From an uncultured bacterium (GTDB lineage Bacteria; Verrucomicrobiota; Kiritimatiellia; PWTM01): a stretch of DNA of 64,000 bases. Below the pieces are notes generated by a model, which had not been told where the DNA came from, did no database searches, and saw nothing but the letters and a program-made list of their open reading frames with translations. The DNA is taken from positions 1-64,000 of the forward strand of contig CALLFZ010000031.1 of the NCBI GenBank assembly GCA_938010045.1. Reading direction: 5' to 3'. Every line of letters begins with the position of its first letter. Position 1 is the stretch's first letter. This document shows positions 30,501-39,303 of this stretch, in pieces. The position numbers and the translations under genes are program-made.

Positions 30501-30885
30501 GGTGCGCATGGGCGGCGCCGAGGCGGCGCGGCTGCGGCGTCGCCGCGAGCCGATGGTGGTTCCGGTGCGGCGCGGAGATTTCGCGGAAGCAGTGGCGGAT
30601 GGGCCCGCGATGCCGGTGGACGAGGCGCGGCGACGTGTCGTGGAGGTGCGGGTGTTGGCGCCGCCGGGCGGTGGGGCCGCGGACCTGCGCTCCATCGCGA
30701 ACGCGGCGCGCGCGCATCCGGGAACTGTGCCGCTGCGGGTGATCGGCGTGTCTGGTCGGATGTCGAGTCGGATGACGCCGCTGCCACGGGTGGCGGTCCT
30801 CCCGGAACTGGTGTGCGCGCTGGAGACGGTGGCGGGGCCCGGCAGCGTAGCCATCGCGGTTGATCTGGTGATGTCCGCCATCTAG
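27517..30885 (+). CDS. DnaE-like DNA polymerase III alpha paralog with degenerate catalytic motifs
   Basis: PHP start FVHLHVHTEFSLLDSLARI; collinear with DnaE: SLLAWALGLTDVRP...NPDHPSLPELSLDVAPHQRAELIALIREAYG...QFDVRDLPRFGLVRTDV...LLFEEQAMRLLEQVAGVPSGFADLARRAE. Confidence 0.85.
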   Translation: MPQFVHLHVHTEFSLLDSLARIPDLIAAVADADMPAVAMTDAASLHGAPLFMREARRQGIRPIFGVEFEMAPRAALATGATGPDLVAIAPSVEGWLSLVRLVSEAHLQSAVPGRPVLSESALLRHTAGLIVLIGGNNGEISRLCRAGLRDEAVETLARLAEAFGRERVFVELQHQRLPGQDALVAALREVARRVGVRCVATNNVHYLRREQAEAHRCLRCVRRGIARADDGTAYSAEFYLKRPEEMAAVFADAPDALEASVEIAAQCESHPWPPDTSHFPRYRGAETGGASIPADELLRVAWAGFRARWATLGASAARTAAAERRLERELEAAIRAGVANYLLVHADLVRRARERGIAVVPSRAGAASSLLAWALGLTDVRPTRWSLPSERCVNPDHPSLPELSLDVAPHQRAELIALIREAYGAANVAHAGGLVVFGARSAVREVGRALGVPADRLDELAALVGESGRAELRLDRPEVRERLQTRAARWPDLMRFAAMFEGLPRGWAVHPSAIVLADAPVGSIVPLSRAPDGDAVTQFDVRDLPRFGLVRTDVPASRAAALLGEAARALRAIAPAEVELLDRLEGREAEVVGLIRRGDVVGIPGLESPVVLERERRARIRSIEDLAPWLAIQAADAATLAAALEEALAGRRQPDFDDPAVQRRLRSTGGMLLFEEQAMRLLEQVAGVPSGFADLARRAEQARDDELRRRMWACVRAGARRRKVPESAVAEIWAAALECFRRRVSLARGAALATAAWRAAWVKARHPAVFYAAALTAEAGDAHRATALLREARARGLALLGPDANESDVFARPCERAIRLGWTAVRGVRPEAASAWVAERRQHGPYRDLADFARRLAGATLGRATLAHLVRAGAFDSFGVPRARLLEELDSVWAAASAAHDVRQGQALLFEVEPDAPLAPRAPSGSADLWAAERELIGVVVSVHPLTAWDWWRRTAVPAEGEAGQRSMVTGVPVGVAEVKADAVVTFDTLDGVERVRMGGAEAARLRRRREPMVVPVRRGDFAEAVADGPAMPVDEARRRVVEVRVLAPPGGGAADLRSIANAARAHPGTVPLRVIGVSGRMSSRMTPLPRVAVLPELVCALETVAGPGSVAIAVDLVMSAI

Positions 30886-30899
30886 TCTAACAGCTCGTT

Positions 30900-33701
30900 A
30901 TGCGGTGCCGTGCTGTGTCGTTCCGTCTGCCCCGCGCGTTGCGCCCCACGGGCCTGTGTGGGGCGGCGGCGGCGGCGCTGCTCGCAGCCACGCCCGCATG
31001 GCCGCAGGACACCTATAAGGAGACCCGGGCCGCCGTGGCCGCGGCTCTGGGACGGGGCGCCTACGAGGATGCGATCCCTCCCTTGCGCCAGCTTGTCGAG
31101 TGGTTCGGCGACACCGACAAGGCGAGCATGCGCGCGGAGATGGAGGACGTCTACTACCACCTCGGGCTGTGTCATCTGTTTCTTGCGCAGTTCAGCGAGT
31201 GCCGCAATGTGTTTGAGACCTACCTCAAGAAGTTTCCGTACGGTGCGAACGCGCACCTCGTCGCGATATTCATCGGCGACACGTGGCGCTACGAGGGCCA
31301 TTTTGCGGAGGCGCTCGCCGCCTACCAGAAGGCCCTAAAGACCTACGAATATTCGCTCGACTTGCGCACCGACATTTTTGGGTCCATGGCGCGCTGTTAC
31401 CTCGCGGAGGAGAAATGGGGTCCTGCGGAGCCGCTGCTGATCGAGATCTACCGCACGGCGCCCGACCCGTATCGCCGGAACTGGGCGGCCGCGATGCTCG
31501 CGACCTCATACTTGAAGGACGGTGCGGTGGACAAGGTGTATCCGATGGTACCGCTGTTGCTGCAGCGCGGTTCGTTCGCCTCGCGCAGTGTGGCGCTCAA
31601 TATGGCCGCGCTCGAGGCGGGCGACGAGCTGTTTGCCGACGACAAGTACCGCGACGCGCTCTGGGTGTACCGGCTGGTCTATCCGCACGACTTGCTGCGG
31701 CTCAACGCGCAGGACCAGCTCGAGCTCTGGCGGCTGCGCGTGCGGCGCTATCAGCGGCACCTCGGGTTCGCACGCGAAATGTTGCGCGCGCAGGAGACCG
31801 TCTCCGAGATCGAGGCTGAGCTCGAAGCGATCGAAAAGATCCCGAACTACGATACTGAGCTGCAGTTTCGAATCGCGCGCAGCTACATGGAGACGCGCCG
31901 GCTCCGCGAAGCGTCGGACCTGTTCTACCACCTCTATCGCGACGCGCCGCCCGAGAAGCAGGAGGAGTGCCTCTACCTGTCGTTCCTCTGCGCCGTGCGC
32001 ATCCGTCCGCCCGACCGCTGCCTGGCGCGGGGCCACGAGTACCTCGACCGCTATCGGGGCGGGCCGCACTACGACGCGGTCTCGCTGATGGTCGGCCAGG
32101 TCTATGCGGCCGAACAGAACTGGCCGAAGGTCCTGAAGGTGCTCGGGACGGCGCTCGAGGTGAGCCCGAAGCACGAGGACATCGCGGAGGTGCTGTTCCT
32201 GCTCGGCTACGCGTCGTTCATGGAGGAGCGGCTCGCCGACGCCCAGGCGCACTTCGCGCGGCTCGTGCGCGAGTTCCCGGGCAGCGAGCGCGAGGCGGAC
32301 GCGCTCTATTGGCTTGGTATGTCGTTTCTGTTCGACCGCAAGTACGAGGAGGCGCGCCCGCACTTCGACCGCGTGCTTCAGGACTTCGCGACCTCGATGT
32401 ACGCGGAGGACGCGCTGTTCCGCTCCGCGACCTGCGACTACGCGCTCGCCGCGTACGAGTCGGCGGAGCGTAAGCTGCTGCGCTTTTTGGACCGGTATCC
32501 GGAGAGCAAGCTGCTCGGCGAAGCGCACGTGCTGCTCGGCGACATCTCTGGCGCGCTGGGCGAGCTCGAGGAGGCGGTGCGCCGGTACACGAAGGGCATC
32601 GAGTTCGAAAACCTGAACGTGGAACTCTACAACCACGCTGCGTTTCGAACCGGCGAGATGCTCCGCGAGCTCCAGCGCTACGACGACGCGATTCGGCACT
32701 TCGAGGCCTACATGGCGCGGAAGCGCGAAGGCTCGAACATTCCGCTCGCCATCTACTGGATGGGGGAGTGCTTCTGGGACAAGGGCGAGCCGGAGCGCAC
32801 GCTCGCGCTGTTTCTCGACGCGGTCGAGCAGTACGGCGACGACCGCTCGGAGCTCGGCGTGGATCTCATCCTCGAGAAGTTCGTGGACCGCACGCGTGCG
32901 GCGGGCCGTGCGCACGGCGAGGACGCGTGGGCGAAGTTGCGCGCGCGGCTGCGCCGCGCGCTCGAGGAGCGGCGGTACACGCTCGCGCTGCGGCTCGAGC
33001 GCGTGCTGATGTACGACGCGGGCACGTCCGATCTTGAGAAGGACGCGATGGCGAAGTTCATGCTCCGCGAGGAGAACCTGCGGTTCGCGAGCGCCGGTGT
33101 GCTCGAGTGGATCGTGGACCACGCCCCGGCCGCGAACCAGCCGAAGCTTGCGCGCGCGGCGGCCGAGACACTGATTCGGGACTTCACCGAGACCGACTAC
33201 GCGCTGGCCGCGCGCAAGCTCATCGCGGAGCAGGCGGTGGCCGAGGGCGACCTCGAACTCGCGATCGTCCAGTACAACATCATCCGCGAGGTGTACGCGA
33301 CGAGCGACGCCGCGGCCGACGCGCTGATGATGCTGGGCCGGCTCTACGCGCAGACGGAGCAGTACGACCTGGCCGATGCTGCCTATCGCGACCTGCTGGG
33401 CGCCAAGGAGTGGCGCGATCGCTGGCCTGAGGCGCTGTACGCGCGCGGACAGCTCTGGATGGCGCGGCGCAAATTCGAGGAGGCTTCGGCCTATTTCGAG
33501 CGCATCTATGTGCTCTACGGCGGCCATACGGCCTGGGTCGGCAAGGCGTACCTGGCGCGCGCGGAGTGCCTCGTGAAGCTCGGGCGCGTGCGCGCGGCGA
33601 TCGAAACACTCGACGAATTCCTCGGCCGCACCGGCCTGGCCGACGTGCCGGAGATGGCCGCGGCGCGGGAACTGCGGCAGAAACTCGAGGGACGTTTGTG
33701 A
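30900..33701 (+). CDS. Exported TPR-repeat protein
   Basis: Signal-like N-terminus (LCGAAAAALLAATPAWPQD) then numerous TPR-like units (AEVLFLLGYASFMEERLADAQAHFARLVREFPGSEREADALYWLG). Confidence 0.85.
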   Translation: MRCRAVSFRLPRALRPTGLCGAAAAALLAATPAWPQDTYKETRAAVAAALGRGAYEDAIPPLRQLVEWFGDTDKASMRAEMEDVYYHLGLCHLFLAQFSECRNVFETYLKKFPYGANAHLVAIFIGDTWRYEGHFAEALAAYQKALKTYEYSLDLRTDIFGSMARCYLAEEKWGPAEPLLIEIYRTAPDPYRRNWAAAMLATSYLKDGAVDKVYPMVPLLLQRGSFASRSVALNMAALEAGDELFADDKYRDALWVYRLVYPHDLLRLNAQDQLELWRLRVRRYQRHLGFAREMLRAQETVSEIEAELEAIEKIPNYDTELQFRIARSYMETRRLREASDLFYHLYRDAPPEKQEECLYLSFLCAVRIRPPDRCLARGHEYLDRYRGGPHYDAVSLMVGQVYAAEQNWPKVLKVLGTALEVSPKHEDIAEVLFLLGYASFMEERLADAQAHFARLVREFPGSEREADALYWLGMSFLFDRKYEEARPHFDRVLQDFATSMYAEDALFRSATCDYALAAYESAERKLLRFLDRYPESKLLGEAHVLLGDISGALGELEEAVRRYTKGIEFENLNVELYNHAAFRTGEMLRELQRYDDAIRHFEAYMARKREGSNIPLAIYWMGECFWDKGEPERTLALFLDAVEQYGDDRSELGVDLILEKFVDRTRAAGRAHGEDAWAKLRARLRRALEERRYTLALRLERVLMYDAGTSDLEKDAMAKFMLREENLRFASAGVLEWIVDHAPAANQPKLARAAAETLIRDFTETDYALAARKLIAEQAVAEGDLELAIVQYNIIREVYATSDAAADALMMLGRLYAQTEQYDLADAAYRDLLGAKEWRDRWPEALYARGQLWMARRKFEEASAYFERIYVLYGGHTAWVGKAYLARAECLVKLGRVRAAIETLDEFLGRTGLADVPEMAAARELRQKLEGRL

Positions 33702-34780
33702 AGCGTGTCGTCGCGATCGTCGCCGGCACCGCCGCGCTCGCGGCGGCCGCCGCCGCGCAGACCACCGCCCCCGCGAGTGCCGCGACCGCGACGGGCGCGG
33801 CCGCGCGCGCAGTCGAACCCGGCGTGCTGACGCGCCTGGTGAAGCAGGAGAAGGCCGTTCGCGAGGTCGTGCTGGTGCGGCGGCAGGGGCCGACGATCTT
33901 CTTCCGGCTCACGAACTCGCCCCCGGGCGTCTATTCGCAATTCACCGCCGACGAGTTCGACGAGGCCGAGTTCCGCATCCAGATTCCCGAGCAGGCCGCG
34001 TATGCCGATGCGATGGCCCGCCGCTGGCTCAATGCGGCCCGCCGCCTCCACGCCGCGGTCGCGCCCGCGCTGCCGTTCCTGGATCTGAAGCAGAACAATG
34101 CCTTCGAGCCCGCCGTGCAGGCCGCCTGGTACTACGTGCGCGCCGCGCAGCAGGCCAACCGGCTCGGCGGCACCGGACAGGTCGAGGCGGCCAAATGGCT
34201 CGGCGAGGCACAGCGGATCTTCGCCGCCGCTGGCGCGGCCGCGAACTGGCACCCGTACGGGGAATCGGCGGCAATCCGCGCGTGGATGTGTCTGGCCGAG
34301 CTCGGCCGGCTCGATGAGGCCGAGGCGGGCCTCGCGCGCCAGCGCGAACCCGAGATCGGCGATGCCTCATGGGGCGTCTACTGGCTCGCCCGCGCCCAAA
34401 TCCTCTACGCGCGCGAGCAGCCCCGTCCCGCGCTCGACGCCGCGATCCGATCGTACCTGCACGAGACCAAGGACGTTGAAACCTTCCCCGACGCATTGAT
34501 GCTCGCCGCCCAGTGTTATGAAGACCTGAACGAGGTCCATCGCGCGCGCGATGTCTACTACGAGGTGGCCCGCCTGTTCCCCGGCACCGACTGGGGCGCG
34601 GAGGCCCGCATCCGACTGAAGACGATGATGGACACCGGCATGACCGCCGCGACAGAGGACCCAAACATCACCGGCATTTTCTTCGGAACCGAGGAAAATA
34701 TGAACGAGAAGGTTCTGAAGTATCTCAAGGAGACCGAAACCCACACGGCGCCCGCCGCGCCGGGAAAGGCCGCACCATGA
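33698..34780 (+). CDS. Exported TPR-like protein
   Basis: GTG start overlapping upstream stop (GTGA); MKRVVAIVAGTAALAAAAAAQT signal; TPR-like helices near C-terminus. Confidence 0.7.
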   Translation: MKRVVAIVAGTAALAAAAAAQTTAPASAATATGAAARAVEPGVLTRLVKQEKAVREVVLVRRQGPTIFFRLTNSPPGVYSQFTADEFDEAEFRIQIPEQAAYADAMARRWLNAARRLHAAVAPALPFLDLKQNNAFEPAVQAAWYYVRAAQQANRLGGTGQVEAAKWLGEAQRIFAAAGAAANWHPYGESAAIRAWMCLAELGRLDEAEAGLARQREPEIGDASWGVYWLARAQILYAREQPRPALDAAIRSYLHETKDVETFPDALMLAAQCYEDLNEVHRARDVYYEVARLFPGTDWGAEARIRLKTMMDTGMTAATEDPNITGIFFGTEENMNEKVLKYLKETETHTAPAAPGKAAP

Positions 34781-35646
34781 ACCGAACGAACCACTCCGTT
34801 CTCTGGACCGCCATGGGACTCGTGCTGATCGGCGCCGCGCTCACGGCGCTCGCCCAGCCGCCGCCCGCCCCCGCCGCCACGTCCGCCGCCCCACCTCCGC
34901 AGGAGCAAGCGTTGACTCTCTGGGGTCTGTGGAAAACCGGCGGTTGGGCGATGTACCCGATCGCGCTGCTCTCGATCGCCGGCACCGCTCTCACGATCTT
35001 CGGATTTCTCTTCACCCGGGAACCGAAAATGGTGCAGTCCTCACTCGTGCCGCTCATCCAAAGTCAGATCAGCAACCTGGACTTCCGCGGCGCCAGCGCC
35101 ACCTGCGCCGCGAGCCCCGGCGTGTTCACGAACATCGTCAACGCGGGCCTGCTGCGCCTCAGCGACGGCATCACCGAGGTCGCCGTAATTGAAAAAGCGA
35201 TGGAGGAGGCCGCCGTCGAGGAGAACACCAACGGCCTGCGGCCGATTAGTTATCTCTCGATCATCGCGTCCGTCGCGCCGATGTTCGGGCTGCTCGGCAC
35301 CGTGAGCGGTATGATCAAGGCCTTCCAAAAGATCGGACTTGGCATGATGGGTAGCCCCGAGAAACTTGCGAATGACATCGGCGAGGCGATGATCACGACC
35401 GCGTTCGGTCTGATCGTCGGCATTCCTTTCATGTTCTTTTACTTCCATCTGAAGTCGCGGTTCCAAGGGAACATGGCGCGCGTCGGGCGGCTGGCGGGCA
35501 ACATCAGCCACCATCTCTCCGCGATCTTTGATCGCCTACGCAATGGCGAGCTGCCGCTGGACAAGGTCACGCTGCCAGACATCACCGCGCCCATGCCCGC
35601 TCCGGCCGCCACCGGCGCGCCGCCCGCACCCGCGGCGCCCGCCTGA
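34777..35646 (+). CDS. MotA/TolQ/ExbB proton channel family protein
   Basis: ATGA overlap; LSIIASVAPMFGLLGTVSGMIKAFQKIGLG...ANDIGEAMITTAFGLIVGIPFMFFYFHLKSR. Confidence 0.93.
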   Translation: MNRTNHSVLWTAMGLVLIGAALTALAQPPPAPAATSAAPPPQEQALTLWGLWKTGGWAMYPIALLSIAGTALTIFGFLFTREPKMVQSSLVPLIQSQISNLDFRGASATCAASPGVFTNIVNAGLLRLSDGITEVAVIEKAMEEAAVEENTNGLRPISYLSIIASVAPMFGLLGTVSGMIKAFQKIGLGMMGSPEKLANDIGEAMITTAFGLIVGIPFMFFYFHLKSRFQGNMARVGRLAGNISHHLSAIFDRLRNGELPLDKVTLPDITAPMPAPAATGAPPAPAAPA

Positions 35647-35665
35647 GCGAACGGGGAACGCGACC

Positions 35666-36091
35666 ATGCGTATCGTCCGCGAAGGACCCGAGGAGGCCAA
35701 GTTCCAGATGGCGCCCATGATCGACATGGTCTTCCTGTTGCTGATCTTCTTCATGTGCGCCTCCTCGATCAGCCAGACCCGCACGCTCAAACTCGAACTG
35801 CCCACCGCCACGAAGGGCGTCGTGCCGAAGGAGCGGCCGGACCGATGGACCGTCAACGTCTTCGCCGACGGCTCCCTCTACAGCGGCGACCGGCCCGTGA
35901 CGGTGGATGATCTCAAGGCCGAGGTGCAGCAGCGGCTCCGTGAGACCCCGTCGACCAAGATCTATTTGCGCGCCGATGCGAACGCGGAACACCGACACAT
36001 CAAGAAGGTGCTGAACGCGATGGCCGCGATCGGAGTGGACGACTTCATCTTCGCGGTGTTCAATCCGTCCGAGACCGGAGGCGAGCCGTGA
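35666..36091 (+). CDS. ExbD/TolR family biopolymer transport protein (1)
   Basis: AKFQMAPMIDMVFLLLIFFMCASSI...YLRADANAEHRHIKKVLNAMAAIGV. Confidence 0.92.
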   Translation: MRIVREGPEEAKFQMAPMIDMVFLLLIFFMCASSISQTRTLKLELPTATKGVVPKERPDRWTVNVFADGSLYSGDRPVTVDDLKAEVQQRLRETPSTKIYLRADANAEHRHIKKVLNAMAAIGVDDFIFAVFNPSETGGEP

Positions 36092-36525
36092 AAGCTCCGG
36101 AGTTTGAAATTGACGATCCGGACGTCAACGTGTCGTCGCTGATCGACATGGTCTTCCTGTTGCTGTCGTACTTCATCGCGACCGCGAGCCTGATGAAGTC
36201 CGAGGCGGACCTCGGCATCCGGCTTCCGGGCATGCTCGCGCAGGCGCAGACGGTGGACATGGCCGATGAACAGGTGATCGAGATCCGTGAGACCGGCCGG
36301 GTCGTGCTGAACGGTCTCGAGTATGACTCGCCCGACTCCGCCGAGCTACCTCAGCTCGTGCAGGTGCTGGTGCGCTACCGCCTGGCTTCGCAGGCCGCGA
36401 AGGCGGAACCGATGATCACGCTGCAGCCGGACGACAAGACCCGCCACCAGCGCGTCGTGGACGTGATGAACGCCTGCGCGCGCGCCGGAATCAAAAACGT
36501 GACCTTCGCGGCGGGCGGCGACTGA
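36088..36525 (+). CDS. ExbD/TolR family biopolymer transport protein (2)
   Basis: GTGA overlap; DPDVNVSSLIDMVFLLLSYFIATASLMKSEADLGIRLPG. Confidence 0.9.
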   Translation: MKAPEFEIDDPDVNVSSLIDMVFLLLSYFIATASLMKSEADLGIRLPGMLAQAQTVDMADEQVIEIRETGRVVLNGLEYDSPDSAELPQLVQVLVRYRLASQAAKAEPMITLQPDDKTRHQRVVDVMNACARAGIKNVTFAAGGD

Positions 36526-36544
36526 CGGTGAGCGGGGACCGACC

Positions 36545-37885
36545 ATGAAACGAACGCTCGACCTCGGCGTGTTGCTCTCGGGCTTCGGATACCGCAAGCT
36601 CAGCGAGGAAAAACAGCGCGTGCTGCTGATCGTTGGCGGGATCAGCCTCGGCCTCCACATCGCGGCGCTGCTCGTATTCGGCTCGTGGATCGTCATCCGT
36701 TCGATCATCGAAGAGCGGACCGTCTTCACCGCGCCGCCGCCGATCAAGACCTACGAGCCGCGCAAGCTCGAGCACCAGATCAAGGTGTCGAAGCGGCAAC
36801 GCAGCTCAAGCCGCCCGGCCGTGATGCCCCGCATGGTCGCGGCGCGCCCCTCGAACCTGGCGATGCCGGAGATCAAGGTGGATCCGAAGCTCGTCCGCAC
36901 GAGCTTCCAGCCGAAGTTCAAGGCGATCACCGGCATCGGGCTCGGCGCGGGCCTCGGGACGGGCTATGGCCTCGGCGGCTTCGGCGAGGGTGTCTCGGCG
37001 TTCGACTTTTTCGGCATTCGAGGACGCGGCGAAAAGATCATGATCTGCGTGGACGTCTCCATCAGCATGATCGAGGAGGAACGCGGCGGGTTCGAGGGGT
37101 TCGAACGCGTGAAGGCGCGTCTCGGCCAGGTGATTGACGCGCTGACCGAGCGCACGTTGTTCAACGTGGTCGCCTTCGCGGACGCCGCGCAGACCTTTCG
37201 CGATGAGATGGTGCCCGCGACGGAGCAGAACAAGCGCGAGGCGAAGAAGTTTCTCTCGCCTCTGAATACGAAAAACAACTATGGTCTGAGCCAGGGGAAT
37301 GTGAGGGCGGTGGACTTTGGCCGTAAGGCCGCTGGCGGCACGACGCGGCTCGACCTGGCGCTGACCGCCGCGTTTCTGCAGGGAGCCGACACTATCCTGA
37401 TCATCTCTGATGGCATTCCGCGCGTTCGAAAGGAGCTGACGGCCGATCAGCAGTCGGCGTGGGAGGCGCAGCTCGAACAGTGGCGGCGCGAGCATGCCGA
37501 TGCCATCCGCGCCTACGAAACAGCCATGGCGAACATGGAGTGGAAGACCGAACGGGTCTGGGTGCCGCCGCAACCGGCGCGTCTGCGCGAAGACGGCATG
37601 CGCGGACCCACGGAAGGACACTACGAGACGCGCCGTGTGCCGACCCGTCCCCTTCCCCCGCGGCCGCAGCCGCCGAAGATGCCCGATCATCTGCAGTGGT
37701 GGACGCTGGAGGACTTTTTTGAGCACTTCGCGCTGCTGCATGAACAGTGCTATTCGAAAAAAGGTAAGAAACCGCCCGTCGTGCACGCGATCGGCTACGG
37801 CATCGACAAGGAAGGCGCCGATTTTTTGCAGGCGTTTACGAAGAAGTACAACGGCTCCTTCCGCCGGATCAGCCGGATCAACTAG
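36545..37885 (+). CDS. N-terminally anchored von Willebrand factor A domain protein
   Basis: TM near N-terminus (VLLIVGGISLGLHIAALLVFGSWIVI); MIDAS-like ICVDVSISM, GGTTRLDLAL, ILIISDGIP; Gly-rich linker GLGAGLGTGYGLGGFGEG. Confidence 0.85.
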   Translation: MKRTLDLGVLLSGFGYRKLSEEKQRVLLIVGGISLGLHIAALLVFGSWIVIRSIIEERTVFTAPPPIKTYEPRKLEHQIKVSKRQRSSSRPAVMPRMVAARPSNLAMPEIKVDPKLVRTSFQPKFKAITGIGLGAGLGTGYGLGGFGEGVSAFDFFGIRGRGEKIMICVDVSISMIEEERGGFEGFERVKARLGQVIDALTERTLFNVVAFADAAQTFRDEMVPATEQNKREAKKFLSPLNTKNNYGLSQGNVRAVDFGRKAAGGTTRLDLALTAAFLQGADTILIISDGIPRVRKELTADQQSAWEAQLEQWRREHADAIRAYETAMANMEWKTERVWVPPQPARLREDGMRGPTEGHYETRRVPTRPLPPRPQPPKMPDHLQWWTLEDFFEHFALLHEQCYSKKGKKPPVVHAIGYGIDKEGADFLQAFTKKYNGSFRRISRIN

Positions 37886-38547
37886 TCCGTCCGCGCGGCA
37901 CCTGCCGGTTTCATCCCGTGCCGGCCCGTGTCGGGCGGTGGACCGTAAACCTCCTCGGCGCGCCGCCCGCGGTCCTTCATCGCAGGAGTCGCGGACGGCG
38001 GTAGTTGCGGCCCTCGCGGGCGGGAGGGCTCGGACCAACGGCGGCGTGTGACAGATCGCCCTTCACGTCGCCTGCCGTACGGACCGGGGTCTCGCGAGAC
38101 GATTCCGTCGCCGAGCACGGCGACCCTCCGATGCGATCTGAGCGCGATCGGGCTCCCGCCGCGTTGGCCACGATCACCCCCGGCTTCGTCCTGGATCGGC
38201 GTCACGACGGAGGGCCAACCGACCGCGGCCCCGTGAGCCGGGCTGTCGCCGCACGCGGCGAGTGCGGCGGCTGGCGTGCGGTGCGAAGCGCAGTGCGGCA
38301 TGGCTGCGGGCGTGCGTGGGCCTGCCCGGCCCTCGAGGCGCGAAGAGGCACGACACCGGGAGGCTAGGGCACCCGAGCCGCCAAGGGGGGCGCCGCTCCG
38401 GTGAACGCCCAAGCGGCGTCGCGCTCGGAGGACCGCAGCGGGAGGGATGGCGGAGGAATCCGGGGGCGAGGTCGCGGAACGGGATCGGCGGGGCTATAGT
38501 GTGTGGAGGCGTGCCGCTTCTCCACCATGGTGAGATCGGGCGCCGAA

Positions 38548-39228
38548 ATGGAGGACCAGATGATGACTCGCCCTGTGCTGTCGATCTCCGCCGGTGTCGT
38601 CCTGGCTTGGTCTCTCGCCGTGCCGGCGATCTCGGCCGAGGTCACGCCGGCGCCGTTCGATCTCGATCAGTGGGACGCGCGGCTGGCCGAACCGGCGGTG
38701 CGAAAGGAGGACGTCTGGCAGGTCCGCGACGGCGTGCTGATCTGCCGCGGCGAACCGATGGGGTACCTCTACACGAAGCAGGTCTTCACGAATCTCAAGA
38801 TGCGATTCGAGTGGCGGTGGGCGCCGGGGACGACGCCGGGCAATAGCGGCGTGCTGCTGCGGATCAACGGCGAGCCGAAACCGCTGCCCCGCTCGATCGA
38901 GGTGCAGTTAAAAAGTGGTGACGCGGGCGCGATCTACGGCTTCCACGGCATGGCGGTGAATGGCCCCGCGGATCGCACATTCCGACGCGAAGGGCATCCG
39001 CTGGGTGGAGATCTCACCGGCGTGCGCAAGATGGAAGCGACCGAACAGGAACCGGGGCAGTGGAACTCGATGGAGATCGAGCTGCGCGCAGGGACGCTGC
39101 GGGTGCGCGTCAACGGGCGGGACGTTAACTCGGCGGAGGGATGCGAAATCACGGGCGGACCGGTGGGGCTCCAGTCGGAAGGCGGCGAAATCCATTTCCG
39201 AAATGTCGTGATCGAACCGCTGCCGTAA
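38548..39228 (+). CDS. DUF1080 (3-keto-disaccharide hydrolase) family protein
   Basis: Signal peptide then WQVRDGVLICRGEPMGYLYTKQVFTNLKMRFEWRW...GNSGVLLRINGEPKPLPRSIEVQLKSGDAGAIYGFHG. Confidence 0.87.
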   Translation: MEDQMMTRPVLSISAGVVLAWSLAVPAISAEVTPAPFDLDQWDARLAEPAVRKEDVWQVRDGVLICRGEPMGYLYTKQVFTNLKMRFEWRWAPGTTPGNSGVLLRINGEPKPLPRSIEVQLKSGDAGAIYGFHGMAVNGPADRTFRREGHPLGGDLTGVRKMEATEQEPGQWNSMEIELRAGTLRVRVNGRDVNSAEGCEITGGPVGLQSEGGEIHFRNVVIEPLP

Positions 39229-39303
39229 CGTGCAATAAAACCGGCCGAATGTCGTTGAAAGGAGGTCGTCGGTGCTCGGACCTCGAACCCAAGGGAGTGC
39301 GCG

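Noticed and set aside
27517-30885. Calling this the replicative dnaE
   Set aside because: Catalytic and other motifs deviate too much; annotated as a paralog only.
31506-33527. 673-aa minus-strand ORF
   Set aside because: Antisense to the TPR gene, composition-driven (L/R/E/H-rich) with no recognisable domain.
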